Positions 1 through 13,323 of a stretch of 64,000 nucleotides of DNA are shown in pieces (position 1 is the stretch's first letter; each line of letters begins with the position of its first letter). The notes beneath the pieces are model-generated. The model saw nothing but the letters and a program-made list of their open reading frames with translations, did not search any database and was not told where the DNA came from. The stretch comes from Tetrahymena thermophila SB210 (Eukaryota > Ciliophora > Oligohymenophorea > Hymenostomatida > Tetrahymenidae), in the NCBI RefSeq assembly GCF_000189635.1, contig NW_002476433.1, forward strand, positions 124,001 through 188,000. Reading direction: 5' to 3'. The position numbers were made by a program, and so were the translations under genes.

Positions 1-296
1 AATGTTTGAATATTTTAAATACAGATAAACAATAGGTGTATTAAGTGATAATATATTAGTTAGCTATGTAGTTAGTTATTTTTTATATAATTTAATGGTT
101 AATATGTATAATACTTAAGTAATAATTATTTAATATAAAGTAATAAAATTCGGTTTGATTTTTTTCTATTATAAAGTACATGTTGTTTTAATAATAAAGT
201 CCAATTTTTTTGTTTGTTTGTTTTTTTATTTATTTATTTATTCAATCATTAAGCTTTAAATTCTTTAGATTTGAATTCCTCTAATTTTTAGTTATT

Positions 297-1061
297 TCAA
301 AGATTTAAATTTACTAGACTATTACGCCGTTTCTTTAGCTTTTCTTTTGAATTTAAATTAATTTCTCCGTTCGCAAATATTTTTGAATAGGCTTGTCTTT
401 TTTTTGTTTATACAAAAGTTGTTTTACTTAATTTCCCCTCTACATTAATAAAGTCCAATTAAAATTGTAAAATTTAGATTGAGAAGAATAGAGAGGTTTT
501 AATTAAGAAAAGCAAAAAAATAAATTAGTCAACTTTCGATATTAGAAATGATAGAAGTTAAGCAAGATTTAATCCTCCTTCCCTCGAGTAATCTGAACAA
601 TTCACCAAATAATTTTGTTGAATTAAGCTTAATTTAATATCTCAAATCATTTTGCCCCACAAGTTCATCAATTATTTGACATTCTTTAACAATTAACAAC
701 TCACTTTAATTAATCAATTTCATCTTGTTTATCTTACTTTAATCTTTTCTATGAATAAGAAGAAAGAGGAAAGGCTAAACTAATTTCAAATAATTTCAGA
801 AATTTGGGCTTTGAAATAAATTAATTTTTTTCACTAAATTTTACTCGCTCATAAACAAGAGTCTGCAGCAGGGTAATTACTTGAGAGCTTTAATAGTGTA
901 ATTTTTTACAGTAGGTACTATTCGAGGTATTTATTTGATGTATTAATTTCAAATCATCTGAATTTCAATAAGAAATGAGAATAGAGTTTTTAAATCTTAT
1001 ATTCAAATCTATTATTTTGTTCATCTAAAAAGTACAGTTTAGTTTGATGAATTTGCTTCAT
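297..1061 (-). CDS. small hypothetical protein, four exons (model)
   Basis: Best model is join(1036-1061, 705-917, 534-592, 297-439) read on the minus strand, 147 codons with TGA stop at 297-299. Introns are 918-1035, 593-704 and 440-533, all GT...AG. The exon phases are compatible and the total is a whole number of codons, which supports exons 2-4. The first exon (start MKQIHQTKL) is the weakest part; another upstream exon would be possible. The product is basic and Gln/Lys-rich, ending near KKRRNSLVNLNL. No domain is recognised. Frames of this size occur by chance in such AT-rich DNA, so the support is the splice consistency rather than length. It lies just downstream of, and on the same strand as, the gene at 1149-2312. 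Confidence 0.42.
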
Positions 1062-1148
1062 GTGGTTAATTAAATATATAGTGTTTATAGTTTTTATTAT
1101 AAAGTTATAAATGGAGGTTTAAAGTTATTTAGCTTTCTTTAACTTTGT

Positions 1149-2312
1149 TCATTAGTTTGATTGTTAATTAAGAGTATTCTTTATCTTTTCAAATATTTTC
1201 TTTGAGTGATGGATGATAACTTCCTTTTGGAAAATATGTGGTGTATCAATTTTCATATCTAATGATTGTAGTTCTTATAAATGAACTTCATTCTTTTCAG
1301 GAACAAATGTTATTTTTTTACCTCCCATATAGAGCATAGCTCTTTCGTATTTTTCATCAGTTGTAACATTGCTGGAGCTTGAAACTTTTCTAATTTTTTA
1401 TCCATTTGTCTTTTACTTCTTTATTGGCTATTTGACATTGTTATTTGCAGTTGGATTTGCGATTGCTGCCACCCCAGGAGAAGCGTTTGCAATAGTTTAA
1501 TCTGAATCAGAATCAATCAAAGTATTCTACTCGCATTTAATTTAAACTGATTGATAGACTTGTATACATTAGTTTTCATCGATTCTTTTGTGTATTTTTA
1601 AGTATATTAAATCCCTGGATTTCTAGTAGTTTAACTTTTTAAAAATCACGTAGATTATTTATAGTTATAGTCCTTCTTTCAGTTTTTATTAGTATAAGAT
1701 TTAAGAGGATTCAATTTAATGGTCCATTTAATCGTTTAACTTTACCTCTACTCTTTCTAAATATTCATCGAGATTCTTTACATTTTAGAATATGTACTCA
1801 TTGACTTAGTCATAGAATTTTGTGTTATTGGTCTATCCCCTCTTCAAATAGACTGTCAACTCGCTTGGCTCTTTTGATTCGATAAAAGCACGTTCATATT
1901 ACTCCTTTAAATCTAAATGAAGCTAAGACTGATATTATAACTAAGACTAGACAAGCATAGAACTATAAGGATTAGCGTATGGTTTTGTATCAAAGAAGTC
2001 AGTAATGTACTCAATTAAATGATCAAATTTGTTAAATTTATCCTTACTGTCAGATCTTTATTGGACACCTTTTTCTAAGTGGCTTTGACTTGTAAGAGAG
2101 CACTTATTGAAATCAAAAAAAAGAGGTTAGAAACTTATTTTTTAAGAAATCGAATCATGAGTAGATGATCTATCAATTAGATAGTCTTCCACATTCTAGT
2201 AGTGGTCTGATTGGAAAGATTATCTTCTATTGCTTTTTCTGTTTTAGGAAGAGGGTGATACATTAACGCTGCTGTTTGGACAGCAGAGTAATTTACTTTC
2301 TTTACCTCCCAT
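1149..2312 (-). CDS. putative N-myristoylated hypothetical protein, 387 aa
   Basis: Intronless frame of 388 codons with TAA/TAG read as Gln and TGA stop at 1149-1151. The N-terminus is MGGKESKLLCC: Gly2 followed by Ser/Lys is a typical N-myristoylation context, and the Cys pair at residues 10-11 could be palmitoylated, so membrane anchoring is inferred. The body has charged helical stretches (for example EEYERAFIESKEPSE-like segments near the middle), a Ser/Thr/Asn-rich linker around residue 280, and a conserved-looking C-terminal block containing YERAMLYMGGKKITFVPEKN. No named domain is recognised and no transmembrane segment is seen. Length in the absence of TGA and the balanced residue composition make it a convincing gene; its function is unknown. 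Confidence 0.8.
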
Positions 2313-5300
2313 TTTACTGTTTTGATATAAGTGTTTGGTTTATTTTTTGCCTGTTTATTTGTTTTAACAACAAAAAGATGCCTTTCTCTTTGTTTTTATT
2401 TTTTTTTATGTATTATTATTATTAATTAATTATTAGCTGATTTATAAATTTTTTTAACAAATATTACATAATTATTTGCTTTCTTTTTGAATTTAATCAG
2501 TGTATTATTATTGACAAATAGTAACATCAGTTCTGCGATTGTGATCGTCATTGAGTCTGATTATTTTCATGATTTTGTGTTATCATCATTCAATTTCTTC
2601 ATTATATTAGTACTTAAGAGATTGGTATTCATACATTCATTCATTAATAAATATTATATTTTCTTGTTCATTCATCTATTTCTTCTTTTTTTTTTGATGC
2701 TTTTGATGATTAGTTTGATCGTAGTTATATATTTCAATATTTTCTCTATGAATTTGCACATCATTAACTAACTATTATTATTCATTAGGTTTATTAAGAG
2801 CTAATAAATTGGAATCTTATAGCTGAAATAAGCTTCATTTTGCAACAAATATTAATCGATTTATATGCTTTGAATTCAATTATTTTAAACAATGCTCAAT
2901 TCAAATATTCAATTTGAAACCTTTTATGAATTCATTAGTTTAGAATATTTAAGTATCATTTTTATATGTAGAAAGTCCAAAGTGACATTTCAAATAATTA
3001 ATTTACAATAAAAAGAAAAATAGTATAATAAAAAGTAATTAAAAAAAGATTTCTATTCAACTAGTTTAATTTAAATATTTATGTAATGTTTGATAACTTT
3101 TTGGAAAAAATTTATTTACTCATGTCTGGAAATAAATAATTGTAATAATTGCTTTTGAATAAAAAATCTATCTACAAAGTTTAATAAACAGTGATATTTT
3201 TAATAGATTAATGGATTTCCATTCAAAAAATATAAATAAACCAATAAGAGAAGAGTGTGGGATTTGATTGCTTTTAAATCCCAAAATAATAATTTGTTTT
3301 TAAATGATTAATTTTTTATTTCTTGATAAGAAAGCGACATACATTTACTCTTATTTCTATTTTCTTATCAAAAAATATACAAATTATCCATTCGATTTGC
3401 GTCTATAAAATAATCTGTCATCAAAAACAATCTCATCAACCAAAAAATATAGTATTTTAATTTCATTTTCATTTTGAATTTTATTTAAAAGCTATCGTTA
3501 TAGTTCAAATTACATGCTTTCTAACTCTCTGAATTTGATATGCATTTACACAAACAAGTTAGTTAGATTTTTTATTTTAATTTTTCTTTTATATAAGTAA
3601 TTTTGTTGATGATCATTTCGTGTCAATATTTATTCTTTTACTATTAAATATGTATTGCTAGTTAATTTCAGATGATTATTTTCTTAAATTAAGTAATCTA
3701 GGATTTTACTATTTCTTTTAATCATCCAATTATATTTGAATTTTAACATATAAATTACTAATTTAGTAATACTAAAATCTAAAAAAAGGTCTAGCTGTAT
3801 AGTTCTAAGTAAACTAGTATAAATATTATTTTTTATACTTTTTTTAAATAATTAACTTTTAAATATTTTAACAAAAAATTGTTTTAAAAGTAAATTTATA
3901 AAAAAATAAAATAATAAATTATTAATTAATAAATTAGTAAATTCACTTAATACTTAAAATAAAGATAAGAGAATCTTAATTTACAATTTGTCACAATCAT
4001 AGTTTTATTTCAAATTAATTTACAATTTTTCACAAACATAGTCTTATTTGAAATTAATTTACTTATTTTTAGTATTAAAATGCTAAATTCAAAATTTTTA
4101 AATTTTTATCAAGCTATTTCTAGAAATTTTGAGGAAAATAAATTTGTATTTTTTTTGAAAATGTGCTTTCAAAATGAAAAATTTTTTATTTTCGTTTTTT
4201 AGCTTTCTGATTTGATTATTTTCTCAAAAGATAAATCTAGTTATTTATAAGAGTTAACTCCAAATTTAAATTCATCATCTATCTATTTTTTGTATTTCTT
4301 ATTACAAATTGATAATAAAATTAAATATGGATATATATTAACTAACCTTTAGAAATTATTAGATTATAACTAATGTGTTCAAATAAAATTACTCAATAAA
4401 GTTATTTAGCTTACTTTTAAAAGTATTTTTGGATGAAAAATCAATTTGAAACAAACATTTAAAGTAGATCACTAAAAAATAAATAAAATTATAAATGAGT
4501 AATAAATATATTTTCTTGTTTTTTAAATTAAAGATTGCAATGAATATTACTGTAAAAACAATTAGGAGATATTTATTAAAACAAATATTATAAACTGTAA
4601 AGCAGTAAATAAGTAATTAATTTAAATAAGAAGGTTTCAAGATATTTAAAAATATTGGTTTGTGGTTGACCTTAATAAACTAAATTATTTGTAATCTATA
4701 AGTTTTAATAAGAAACACTGATCAAATACAATCAATTACTTTAGTTTATACATAAAAAAGTAAATCATAGGTAAATTTATTTTTGATAATTAAAAAGAAT
4801 AAATAGAATTTAAAATATGTAAAATTTATAAATCTATAAGCTTTTACAAGCGTAGAAAGAATTATAAATTAATTTTTTAACTAAATTTATAAAAGAATAT
4901 ATCAATTTAATGATATAAACTTTCATCAAAGTGAAAACAAAATTACAGATTACAATTAATTTGTTTAATTATTAATCTTTGTTTAAATGTGTATGAGTAT
5001 TTGCTTGATTTTATCGTTATATGGCTAAAAGGTTTTTTATTATTTCCTACTGCTTAATTATTCTCACAATAGATTATTTAAATGCGTTAATTATATAAAC
5101 AATAAACATTCTGTCAGAAAATTTTCTAACATACAAGCCTTTTTATAAAAAGCAATTGATTTCTGAATTCATAAATATTTGTGATTGATTTTAGTTTAAT
5201 TGATAATTATTTCCTAGCTAAGATTTTATTGATTAAATTTATGTTTAAATATATGTTTATATTTATTTATAATTATGGTAATATAGTAATAGTTTATTTT

Positions 5301-5389
5301 AATTTTTAACATCGTTTATTTTCTTTTTTTAATAATACTGAGATAAGGTTAAATTGAAATCAATACGTTTTTTCTTTTGAAAGGGATTT
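2313..5389. other. long AT-rich intergenic spacer
   Basis: About 3 kb of mostly A/T sequence with no convincing gene under the ciliate code. It contains inverted repeats (GGGATTT...AAATCCC near 3259-3283; TTGATAAGAAA...TTTCTTATCAA near 3323-3371) and a 39-bp direct repeat at 3976-4061. The part next to 2312 should hold the promoter and 5' UTR of the gene to its left, and the part next to 5390 the 3' UTR of the channel gene. Confidence 0.6.
3976..4061. repeat. 39-bp direct tandem repeat, two copies
   Basis: A unit starting TTAATTTACAATTT...CACAA begins at 3976 and again at 4015, and its first bases recur at 4054, so the period is 39 bp with a few substitutions between copies. It lies in non-coding DNA and has no visible coding or structural role. 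Confidence 0.75.
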
Positions 5390-8300
5390 TCATATTTAAA
5401 TTGTTTAGTTTTTCTAAAAATCTTTATCATCCTCCTGATCCTACTCTCTTAATTAGATTTCACTTTTAGAAAATTCTTTGAATTTCTATTCACCAGTATT
5501 AATAGCCCCTAGATTAAGTTAGAAGCTTTTAAATTTAGATAGTTCATTTGATTGTTCATTAATGAAAGATTAAGCTTATTTGATGTGTTTATTTCTTTTC
5601 TCTAGATTACTTTCACTTTAGCTTTGCTAAGTTACATATAGGGAAAGCTTTCTTCTTTGTTTTCTTATTCTCTCAGCTTACTTAATTACTTAGCTTAGGC
5701 TAATTTTTTCCTTAATATTTGTTTAAGAGCCTTTCTTCAGTATATTAGTCAATCTACTCTTCATCTTTTTGAATTCTAAAAATTTAAATCTTGCTAAAAC
5801 TTTATCCAAGTTATTATGAGGTAAATATCGTTTGAAACACTTAGATTTATCAAAGTCTAAGATTATTGAAAACCATGATTCTAGCATAAAATTATCAGTC
5901 TTAGTAATTTAGTCTGAAACTTGATTGTAGTATACTTGCTGGTAATTTTGGCTGTTCTAATCATTGTTTTCTTGAGTGACTTATTTTACTAATTCTTGGA
6001 AAGTTGGTTGCTAGTGTATCATTAGATTTATTAAATTATTTTAATTTGTATTTAAATTTTAGTTATTTTATATATTATTATGTGCATAAACATTGTTTAA
6101 ATTACTCATGTTGTTATTGTTATTATTTAAATAATTAACATTGTTGCTATTCTAGTTATTATTAATAGATGGTGTATTATATACATAGTTTAAACTGTGT
6201 GTATGATTTATATTGCTGTTGTTATTATTATTTTAAGAAGCTTGTTGAGAGCTTTAGTGTTATATTTACAAATTAAAATTATTTTGATTATGTGAACTAC
6301 CATTAGAATTCATAGCCTAAAACCCATGAGTGAAATTCAAAGTGCTATTGTAACTGTGCAAAGTACTTTAATATTATTTAGATACTTTTTATGCCTTTTT
6401 CTTCTTCTTTTATGAATAGTTTGAACCATTATCTTTTATTTAAAGAGATAAATCATCAATCTACTTTGACATCTGCTACCCGCTAGATTTTTTATTCTAA
6501 AAACATTTCATTGCTTCTTCTCTGTCAGCATTTCTTTTAAACTTTGATGGAGAATTAGGTTAATTAATTCCTAAATTACATGAATTTTAAGTTAAAATAT
6601 TCTCTTGAAAACTTCCATTAGCATTATTCGGAAGTGTATAAACTATAACTGAATTATTATTCTGTTAGTTAGACACTGCCATACTTAAAGGTGTTTGGGT
6701 GCAGAAAGCAAGATTAGATCCACCTTATTAGCTGAGCATTTTTTTAGTTGAGTTATTTTAAAAATTTTAAGTAGCAACAACTCCCCCACTATTAGAAATG
6801 TTAGACAGCGATTTTGGATAGAGAATTTCCTCAAATGGTTTTTAAGAGTTATTTAAATCTTCTTCCTCATTAAAATCTTCTTCGTCTTCTTCACATATTC
6901 CCTCTTAAAATTTGTTGCTTGGTCTTTAACTGTAACTTTATTTTTTTTCAAGCACAAACTCATCTAATTTAGTCATGCTGCTTACACTTTTTTATCTTCC
7001 ATTCTTCAAAATTTCAGAATCAAAAGACCTAATATACTTCCAAATGTATAAACTATTAGGGCTTCTCATATTTCTTCTTTCACAAGAAGCTCTAACCTAA
7101 GGCTCACTCCTATTACCCCTAGCAATAACAAGTTACTTCTTAGGCCCTTTTATCATAAAAATGCAAAAATTAATATAGTTATAGATTTGATAATCAAAAA
7201 TAAAAAAGAATTACTATAGGTTATTAAAGGACAGTCATAAAGTTAATGATTGAATTTTCCGCAGGACTTACACTAGGATTTATAAAAGAATAAATTAGAT
7301 TGTAAGATATTATAATGTTTTCTAAGTAGAAAATAAAAGAAAAAAAATATCTTTCATAATGCCTAGATGTGATGAAGTAATTTAATACCTTAACGTCTAA
7401 GCCAAACGTGCTATTATTCAAATTAATTTTATCTTTCATCATACAAAAAATTTCATAATCCTCTTCATATTCTTTAATAGTTTAAAAAAAATCTCTGAGC
7501 TCTAAAACTACGACTGAAGTCACCTATTTGCTAATAGCTCCAGTTTCTCTGCATTTTCCACTAAAAAATGAATACACTCCAAAACTATCTCCTTTCTATT
7601 TATTATATAAAATTCTATATAAACTTTCACATTAAAAAATGATAAAAATTTATTTGATTGATTCTATTTTTTTGTTTTTTTTTTTTGAAATTGTTTTTAA
7701 CAAGCATTATTAAAATTTCATAAGATAGACTCATTAAATATTTAAAATTTGATCAATTTATTGAAAATATTTTTTTAATTCTCAAAATTTGTATTAAAAT
7801 CTTTATTTTATTTACTTTTAGTGTTGATACAACAGGATGCTCATTATCAGAAGGATTTTTCACTGGTAAATAAAGTTCCACAATGCCTTTGATTATAAAA
7901 TATAAAGTTTATCCTTGTTCATCAGGCCTATAAATAACTTCTTCAGGTCCATATTTCTTTTCTTTCATGAAGAGAGATATTTAATTAAGAAATTTTTCAG
8001 AAAAATTTAAGTTGAATAGTTTGCTATTTTTCAATAAATTTCCATAGATATCTTAGTAGACTAAATTATTAAAAAAAATATTAAAATTAATTTCTTTATT
8101 TAAAGTTTTTTCTTTCATTTAAATAAAATATAAATATTTTTTATTAAAATCATTTAAAATAAATTCAAACCTTCATCTTTCAAAGTCTAAGGAATGTATT
8201 AAAGATCTTTTTCTGAATTTTCCCATTCTTGTTCACTTTCTTTATAGAAAAACTCTAAATACTTTCTAACTTTAATGGCTATTTATTTATTCAGACCTCT

Positions 8301-10650
8301 GCTCTCTATGTGCATGTTCAAATGAATCATTTTCTTTCTAAACTTAGATCTCCTCATTGAAAATTCAGAGATAATTCTGGATATTGTATTCAAAGAATAA
8401 GCAAATACACCACATGAAACAAGAGTCATTCCCATCACAAATATTTTCTCATATATTGTCACTGGTACAACATCTCCATATCCAATAGTAATCCTTTTAA
8501 AGTGATTGTGATTAGTTAATTATTAATATAATTTGAAGTATATACATTGTTATAATCGCAAAGTAAAGACCTGTGATGTAGTATTCTACCCATGAATTGT
8601 AATTCAACCTCGTAATCCAAGTATTTCCAGTAACTGGTTGATTTTTAGAAATTATATAGATAAAGCAAGACACCATGTGAGCCATAAAAATAACTATGAA
8701 AATGATTTTTCCTATATCTATTAAACTATAAACAATCTGAGTGGGATGGAAGATCTCTTCAAGGAACATGACAATATGTGTAATCTATTATGTAATTAAT
8801 AAAAAGTAAATTATACTCAAAATTTTTTCAAATAAATTAATTTATTACTTCATATAATTTTACAAGTATGATTAATTTTAAATAATCATTCCCTACTATA
8901 ATGCTTATACTGTAGCATATCAAAACTATCAAGTCATAAAAGAATTACTCTATTTATTATAATTATAATTCATTTTTAATTATTAATTTTTTAATTTTTT
9001 ACTTTTGTAATTTTTTATTATTTCTAGTCTTTTGTTAATAAGTGTTCCCTGCTTAAAAATAGCTGTATTCATACACAACAACATGTCAATAGACATCAGT
9101 ATAACAGAAGTAAACTCTTCAACACATATTCCTCCATTATTTGAGCATAAAATCTCCAAATCATAAGAAAGAATCATTGGTCTAATTTTTTTTAATAAAT
9201 TTAATTTGTCAAATGATTCTAACCAAAAATTTATTTGGTATTCTAATTAAAAAAATTAATTTTTGTTTTATAATTAATTTTCATTTTTTTAAATTTTATG
9301 GATGCAAAAACTTTTTTAAAATTAAAACTCTTAAAATAATAATGAAAAAAATTATATTACATGGTCATAATTTTGAATAAGATAAATATCATAAAAAATA
9401 TATCCCAGATAATTTTGAGATGAGAGTCCGGAGATATAATTGGTATTTTTGCCATTAAGCGGATAAAGACATTATTAAGCTGCTTTAATATAGACTGTTT
9501 TTACTAATTAGCAAGGTAAATTAGCATTTGAGCTAATAAAAATTTTTTTAAGTTATTTAGATGAATACTAAAAGTAAAAAAACTCTACATTTCATGAGAT
9601 CTTTTTGGTTCTTCAGAGATATTTCAGGCGTTTTTATTGACCACTTAATTTTTTGATTATGAAAATATAAATTACCTTCAGAATAAAATAAACTACAATT
9701 TAAAAGGTGATTGATTATTTTTTTAGAAAAAATAAAGGTATTTTATTTTTGATTGTAAATAATCATACCAATTAATTGATTGAATTAGAAATAAAGATAA
9801 ATAGATCAATTAAAAATATTTGATTAAAAACTTAAACTCAATAGCACATGTCTTGCATACTTCGTTATTTGTCTATATTTTGATTGTATGTATTTTTGAT
9901 CATATTATGGAGGAAATAAATAAGGACAAAATCTCTAAGTTTGCTTAGTCTAATTGCTTTTAATGTATAAATAAAATAATATATAATTACAATCAGGTTT
10001 TTAGCATTCGGGTATCTTTGCTTATCCATTTATTCTTTGTTAATATCCACTGCAGTTACATCATTTAATATTAGCAATTATTTTTTTTTCAGTAATCTGA
10101 ATCTTACAGTAGCTGAGAGTTGTAACATTTAGCTGCTGAAATAAATTACTTTTTAAATTATTTTCATAGCCCTATGCTACCATAACTGACTAGTAAATCC
10201 CCCATCATCACTTTCATTAAATGGTTAATTTGTAATCGTTTTTTTCTTAAAAAAGCTTAGTAAACTGTTCTCCCTCTATTTATAGCTCTTATCTTTACTG
10301 TCAGAAATATTAATCTTTTTACTCGAAGTTAAAACTTAAGGTTTTTTATATTATTTAACGGAATCTTCATCTAGGCTTATTGATTTAATATCACTTTCCT
10401 CTTTAATCATGGCTATCTTGTATATTTCTTCATGATTTTCCATGTTAAAAGCTTGCTTAGAAATATTGTTTTATTGTAATCTAGCTATATCTTCTACATT
10501 TTAGAGTTAATCATTATTTAAACTAGCTTAATAGTTTGAATTGTAAATGTTTTCTTAGGTATCATTGACGCTCGCAATCTGATTCTAGGTTTACAAATTT
10601 AAAACGCTCTGGTTAAATTCTTGCGATTTTAAATCACTCCCTTCAATCAT
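5390..10650 (-). CDS. cyclic-nucleotide-binding K+ channel (EAG/CNG-like), ~1331 aa, 11 exons
   Basis: Voltage-gated-type K+ channel of the large ciliate family with a cytoplasmic cyclic-nucleotide-binding domain. Exons (minus strand): 9991-10650, 9589-9643, 9361-9532, 9003-9181, 8849-8949, 8546-8784, 8171-8493, 7816-8060, 7389-7595, 7215-7272, 5390-7146; total 1332 codons including the stop. S1 has ISPDSHLKIIWD, S3 IDMLLCMNTAIFKQG, S5 follows LEEIFHPTQ, and the selectivity filter ITIGYGD spans the exon 6/7 junction near residue 472. The cNMP domain (about 590-715) has GDSFGVYSFFSGKCRETGAIS. It is followed by a zinc knuckle CX2CX4HX4C (about 728-742) and a 580-residue Asn/Gln/Ser-rich tail. 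The S4 segment carries few basic residues. The 347-nt intron 9644-9990 is the least certain junction. Exons 1 and 11 could look like separate genes, but splice phases and family architecture join them. Confidence 0.85.
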
Positions 10651-11856
10651 TTTTTATGTCCCTAATATTTCTATTAAAGAGAGTATCCTAACCTAATTGA
10701 ATTGTTGTTTATTTATATATATATATTAAAACACTCCTAAACAATTTGTGAGATATTAATTAACAAGAGTTTGATTTACCTTATTTTTTATCACTAAAGA
10801 CTATCAATCAATTAGTTAATCAAGAACTAAACCAAATCTTGATAAACATTATTGGCTTATTATATTTGATTTAGCTAAAAATTTAATTTAAAATAGAATT
10901 TTACTGTACCATAAAATATCTTTCTGTTAAGTAATTTTATCCTTACTTTTCACATTAAATTATAAATATTTTTTAGAATTTTATATTTTAAAGTCAAATC
11001 AGAACCAGAATTATTTTATTTATTAGTTAAAATATTTGAAAATTTTATTAAATAATAGTTTATTTTTATCATAAAAGTCAATCATTTTGTTAACATAGAG
11101 AAAGGATTAACTTGATAAATCTTATTAATTTATATTTTATTAGATTTCGATAAAAAATTAATTTAAAATATCTTTTTGCAAATTAATTTTATTCATACTT
11201 TTTAAATTAAATTGCTTATATTTACTGAAAAATTATATTTTTAATTAAATTCTTACAAAAAAATTATTTTATTGCTTTAATAGTTTTAAAAATATTTAAT
11301 AAATTAACACAGTTTCTTTTTAATCGCTAAAAACCTTTAATTAATTAACATATTTGTAAAAACTATTGATTTATTAAATTTAATTGTCTAAAATTGAGCC
11401 CAAAAAAGAATTCCACTGTTCCATAAAAATTAAAAAAATTTTAAATAAATAAATAAACAATTTCTATTTTATTTTATCCTTTTAATTTAAAAAACATATC
11501 TCTAAATTCAGTTTAAATAAGAATTAAATAGAAAAAAAGTTAAGTAAAAGTTTTATTTAACTAAAAATATTATATGAATGCTAATTAATACTTGGTTTAC
11601 TTTATAAATATATTTCAATAAAAAAATATATTGAATTTTTCACTTTTTAACTAATATTTAAAATGTAACAAGTTTAAATGTAATTTAATTTTAGTGATTA
11701 ACAAATCGATTATTAAAATTTTAATAATTTTTGAATAGAATTAAAATAAATTCTTTTTTATTTCAATTTTTTTAAATGAAAACTAAATATTTAAAATTTA
11801 TTTTAATTTGAAAATACAAATAGTAAAGAAATAATTCAATATAAAAATAATATTTT
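10651..11856. other. AT-rich intergenic spacer
   Basis: About 1.2 kb of A/T-rich DNA between the channel start and the 3' end of the zinc-binding protein gene. No supported gene, RNA or repeat; a promoter for the channel is presumably at its left end. Confidence 0.6.
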
Positions 11857-13032
11857 TCAGACTAAAGTAAAATTTGGTATTATTTTACTAGAAATTATTT
11901 CAATTTATGTATCTTAATTACTTATTTGTATTGTAAAATAATATTTCTTTTATATATCGAATTTATATTGTCCCTAGTCCATGCAATTAACTGCACTTTT
12001 TTTTGGTAAATCGGAAATGTAAAATTTATTTTCGCTTAACTAAACTTCGATTATTAACTATTCTATAAATTGATCATTTACTATATTTTATAAGTTTGTT
12101 GACCCTTTTACTAATTAATTGCAAAAAAGACCATTTATTTGTCCAAAAATAAAAGAATTTCGACCTTATTAACCTAAATATCTATTTTTATGTTATTCTT
12201 CTTCAAAACCTACACAAATATAATTTTAAGGTTTCTTATTGAATTTTAAAATAAATTAATATATCTTATCATTAAAAATAGGTTCTTAACTATATACCTA
12301 CCCAGTGTGTTTATTAGGGTTTATAAGTATAGATTTATTACTATTTGTTATAATAAATTTAGATGATTTTTCATAAGTACTCTATACCATCTAAATAATT
12401 AAATTTTACTATTTCTAAAGAATTTCTATCGATTGAAATTACTCTAAAATATTATCTTTAATTTGATTCAGTTTTTCTGGCTTTGTAACAGTTAAATTCT
12501 AAAATTTCTCATCAAATATTTTTTAATTTTATTCTTTTTGATTATACATAGATTGTATGTATTCATTTAGTTTTAAATTCAAATCATTTACAGAATTGCA
12601 ATTTTCATTTATAATTTATTGAATTTCTTTAAATCCTGATATTTAATTATAATTATTTAAAACGCTCTCATTATTACAGCTGTTAAGCTTTAAAAGGTCT
12701 TATTTTTTTTATTTTTCAATAAGTTCACATACACTAATTTTTAAATTTTCATAAAATTCCTCTATATATGAAGCGTTTATATCAGATAAATTGAATAAAC
12801 TCTGAGCATAATTTTAATTAAGTGGAGGCCAAGATTTTACTGTTCTATTGTTCATTTAGATTCTATCTAATGATACTATAATCAAGTTGGTTTCATTTAA
12901 ATCCTCTAAACAGTAATTACATAGAAGTCTACGTTGCATGTTATTAGGGGTCTCTTCATTTAAGCATAAGAATTAAATTTAATTATTTCCTTCCTTATGT
13001 ACATTACAAAGTAATATTTATTATTTATCCAT
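11857..13032 (-). CDS. Cys/His zinc-binding (B-box-like) family protein, 391 aa
   Basis: Single exon of 392 codons, TGA stop at 11857-11859. The N-terminus contains CNVHKEG, a Cys in QFLCLNE and RRLLCNYCLEDL, i.e. a CX2H...C...CX2C arrangement like the degenerate B-box zinc modules of an expanded ciliate family. A central region of about 180 residues is Asn/Gln/Glu-rich and probably coiled coil (EKQKKQDLLKL, KPEKLNQIKDNILEQFQ). The C-terminal 120 residues are beta-rich, with YQFILKFNKKPQNYICVGF and NSFIFGQINGLFCNQLV, resembling the SPRY-like lectin fold that ends many of these proteins. Zinc binding is inferred from the Cys/His spacing; a role in ubiquitin or microtubule biology is only a family-level guess. 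It is a typical Tetrahymena-type gene with frequent TAA/TAG glutamine codons. Confidence 0.75.
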
Positions 13033-13323
13033 TTCTTTTTTAATTTTCTTTAGTTTAATGTTAGATTTTTTTATCTTTTTTTTGCTTAGCAAAAGATAAT
13101 AATTAATCAAATCTTTATACAAATAAAAAAGATATGATTGATATTAAGATCAGAAACTTGATATTTGATTATTTGAATACTAAAATAAGAAATGTATTTA
13201 TTAAAATTTTATTTAATAGGAAATTTAAATTAATGATAAAATACTGAAAATACTTTGATTTAATTCATATACTTTTGAAAATAACACATAGATGAAAAAT
13301 AAAATTATAATAATTTAGTATAA

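Noticed and set aside
2487..2771. Hydrophobic plus-strand frame of 94 codons
   Set aside because: Leu/Ile/Phe-only composition in A/T-rich spacer, no domain, length expected by chance.
7154..7156. ATG as start of a separate Asn-rich gene (5390-7156)
   Set aside because: A 68-nt intron (7147-7214) joins this frame to an exon encoding the zinc knuckle after the channel's cNMP domain, matching the family layout; the gap to the upstream frame would otherwise be only about 40 bp.
9764..9766. Start codon for the channel at 9766 with a separate upstream gene ending at 9806-9838
   Set aside because: The upstream frame carries the expected N-terminal channel region (LKKKQLLILNDVTAVD-like) and splices in phase into the S1-side exon; a 40-70 bp intergenic gap would be atypical.
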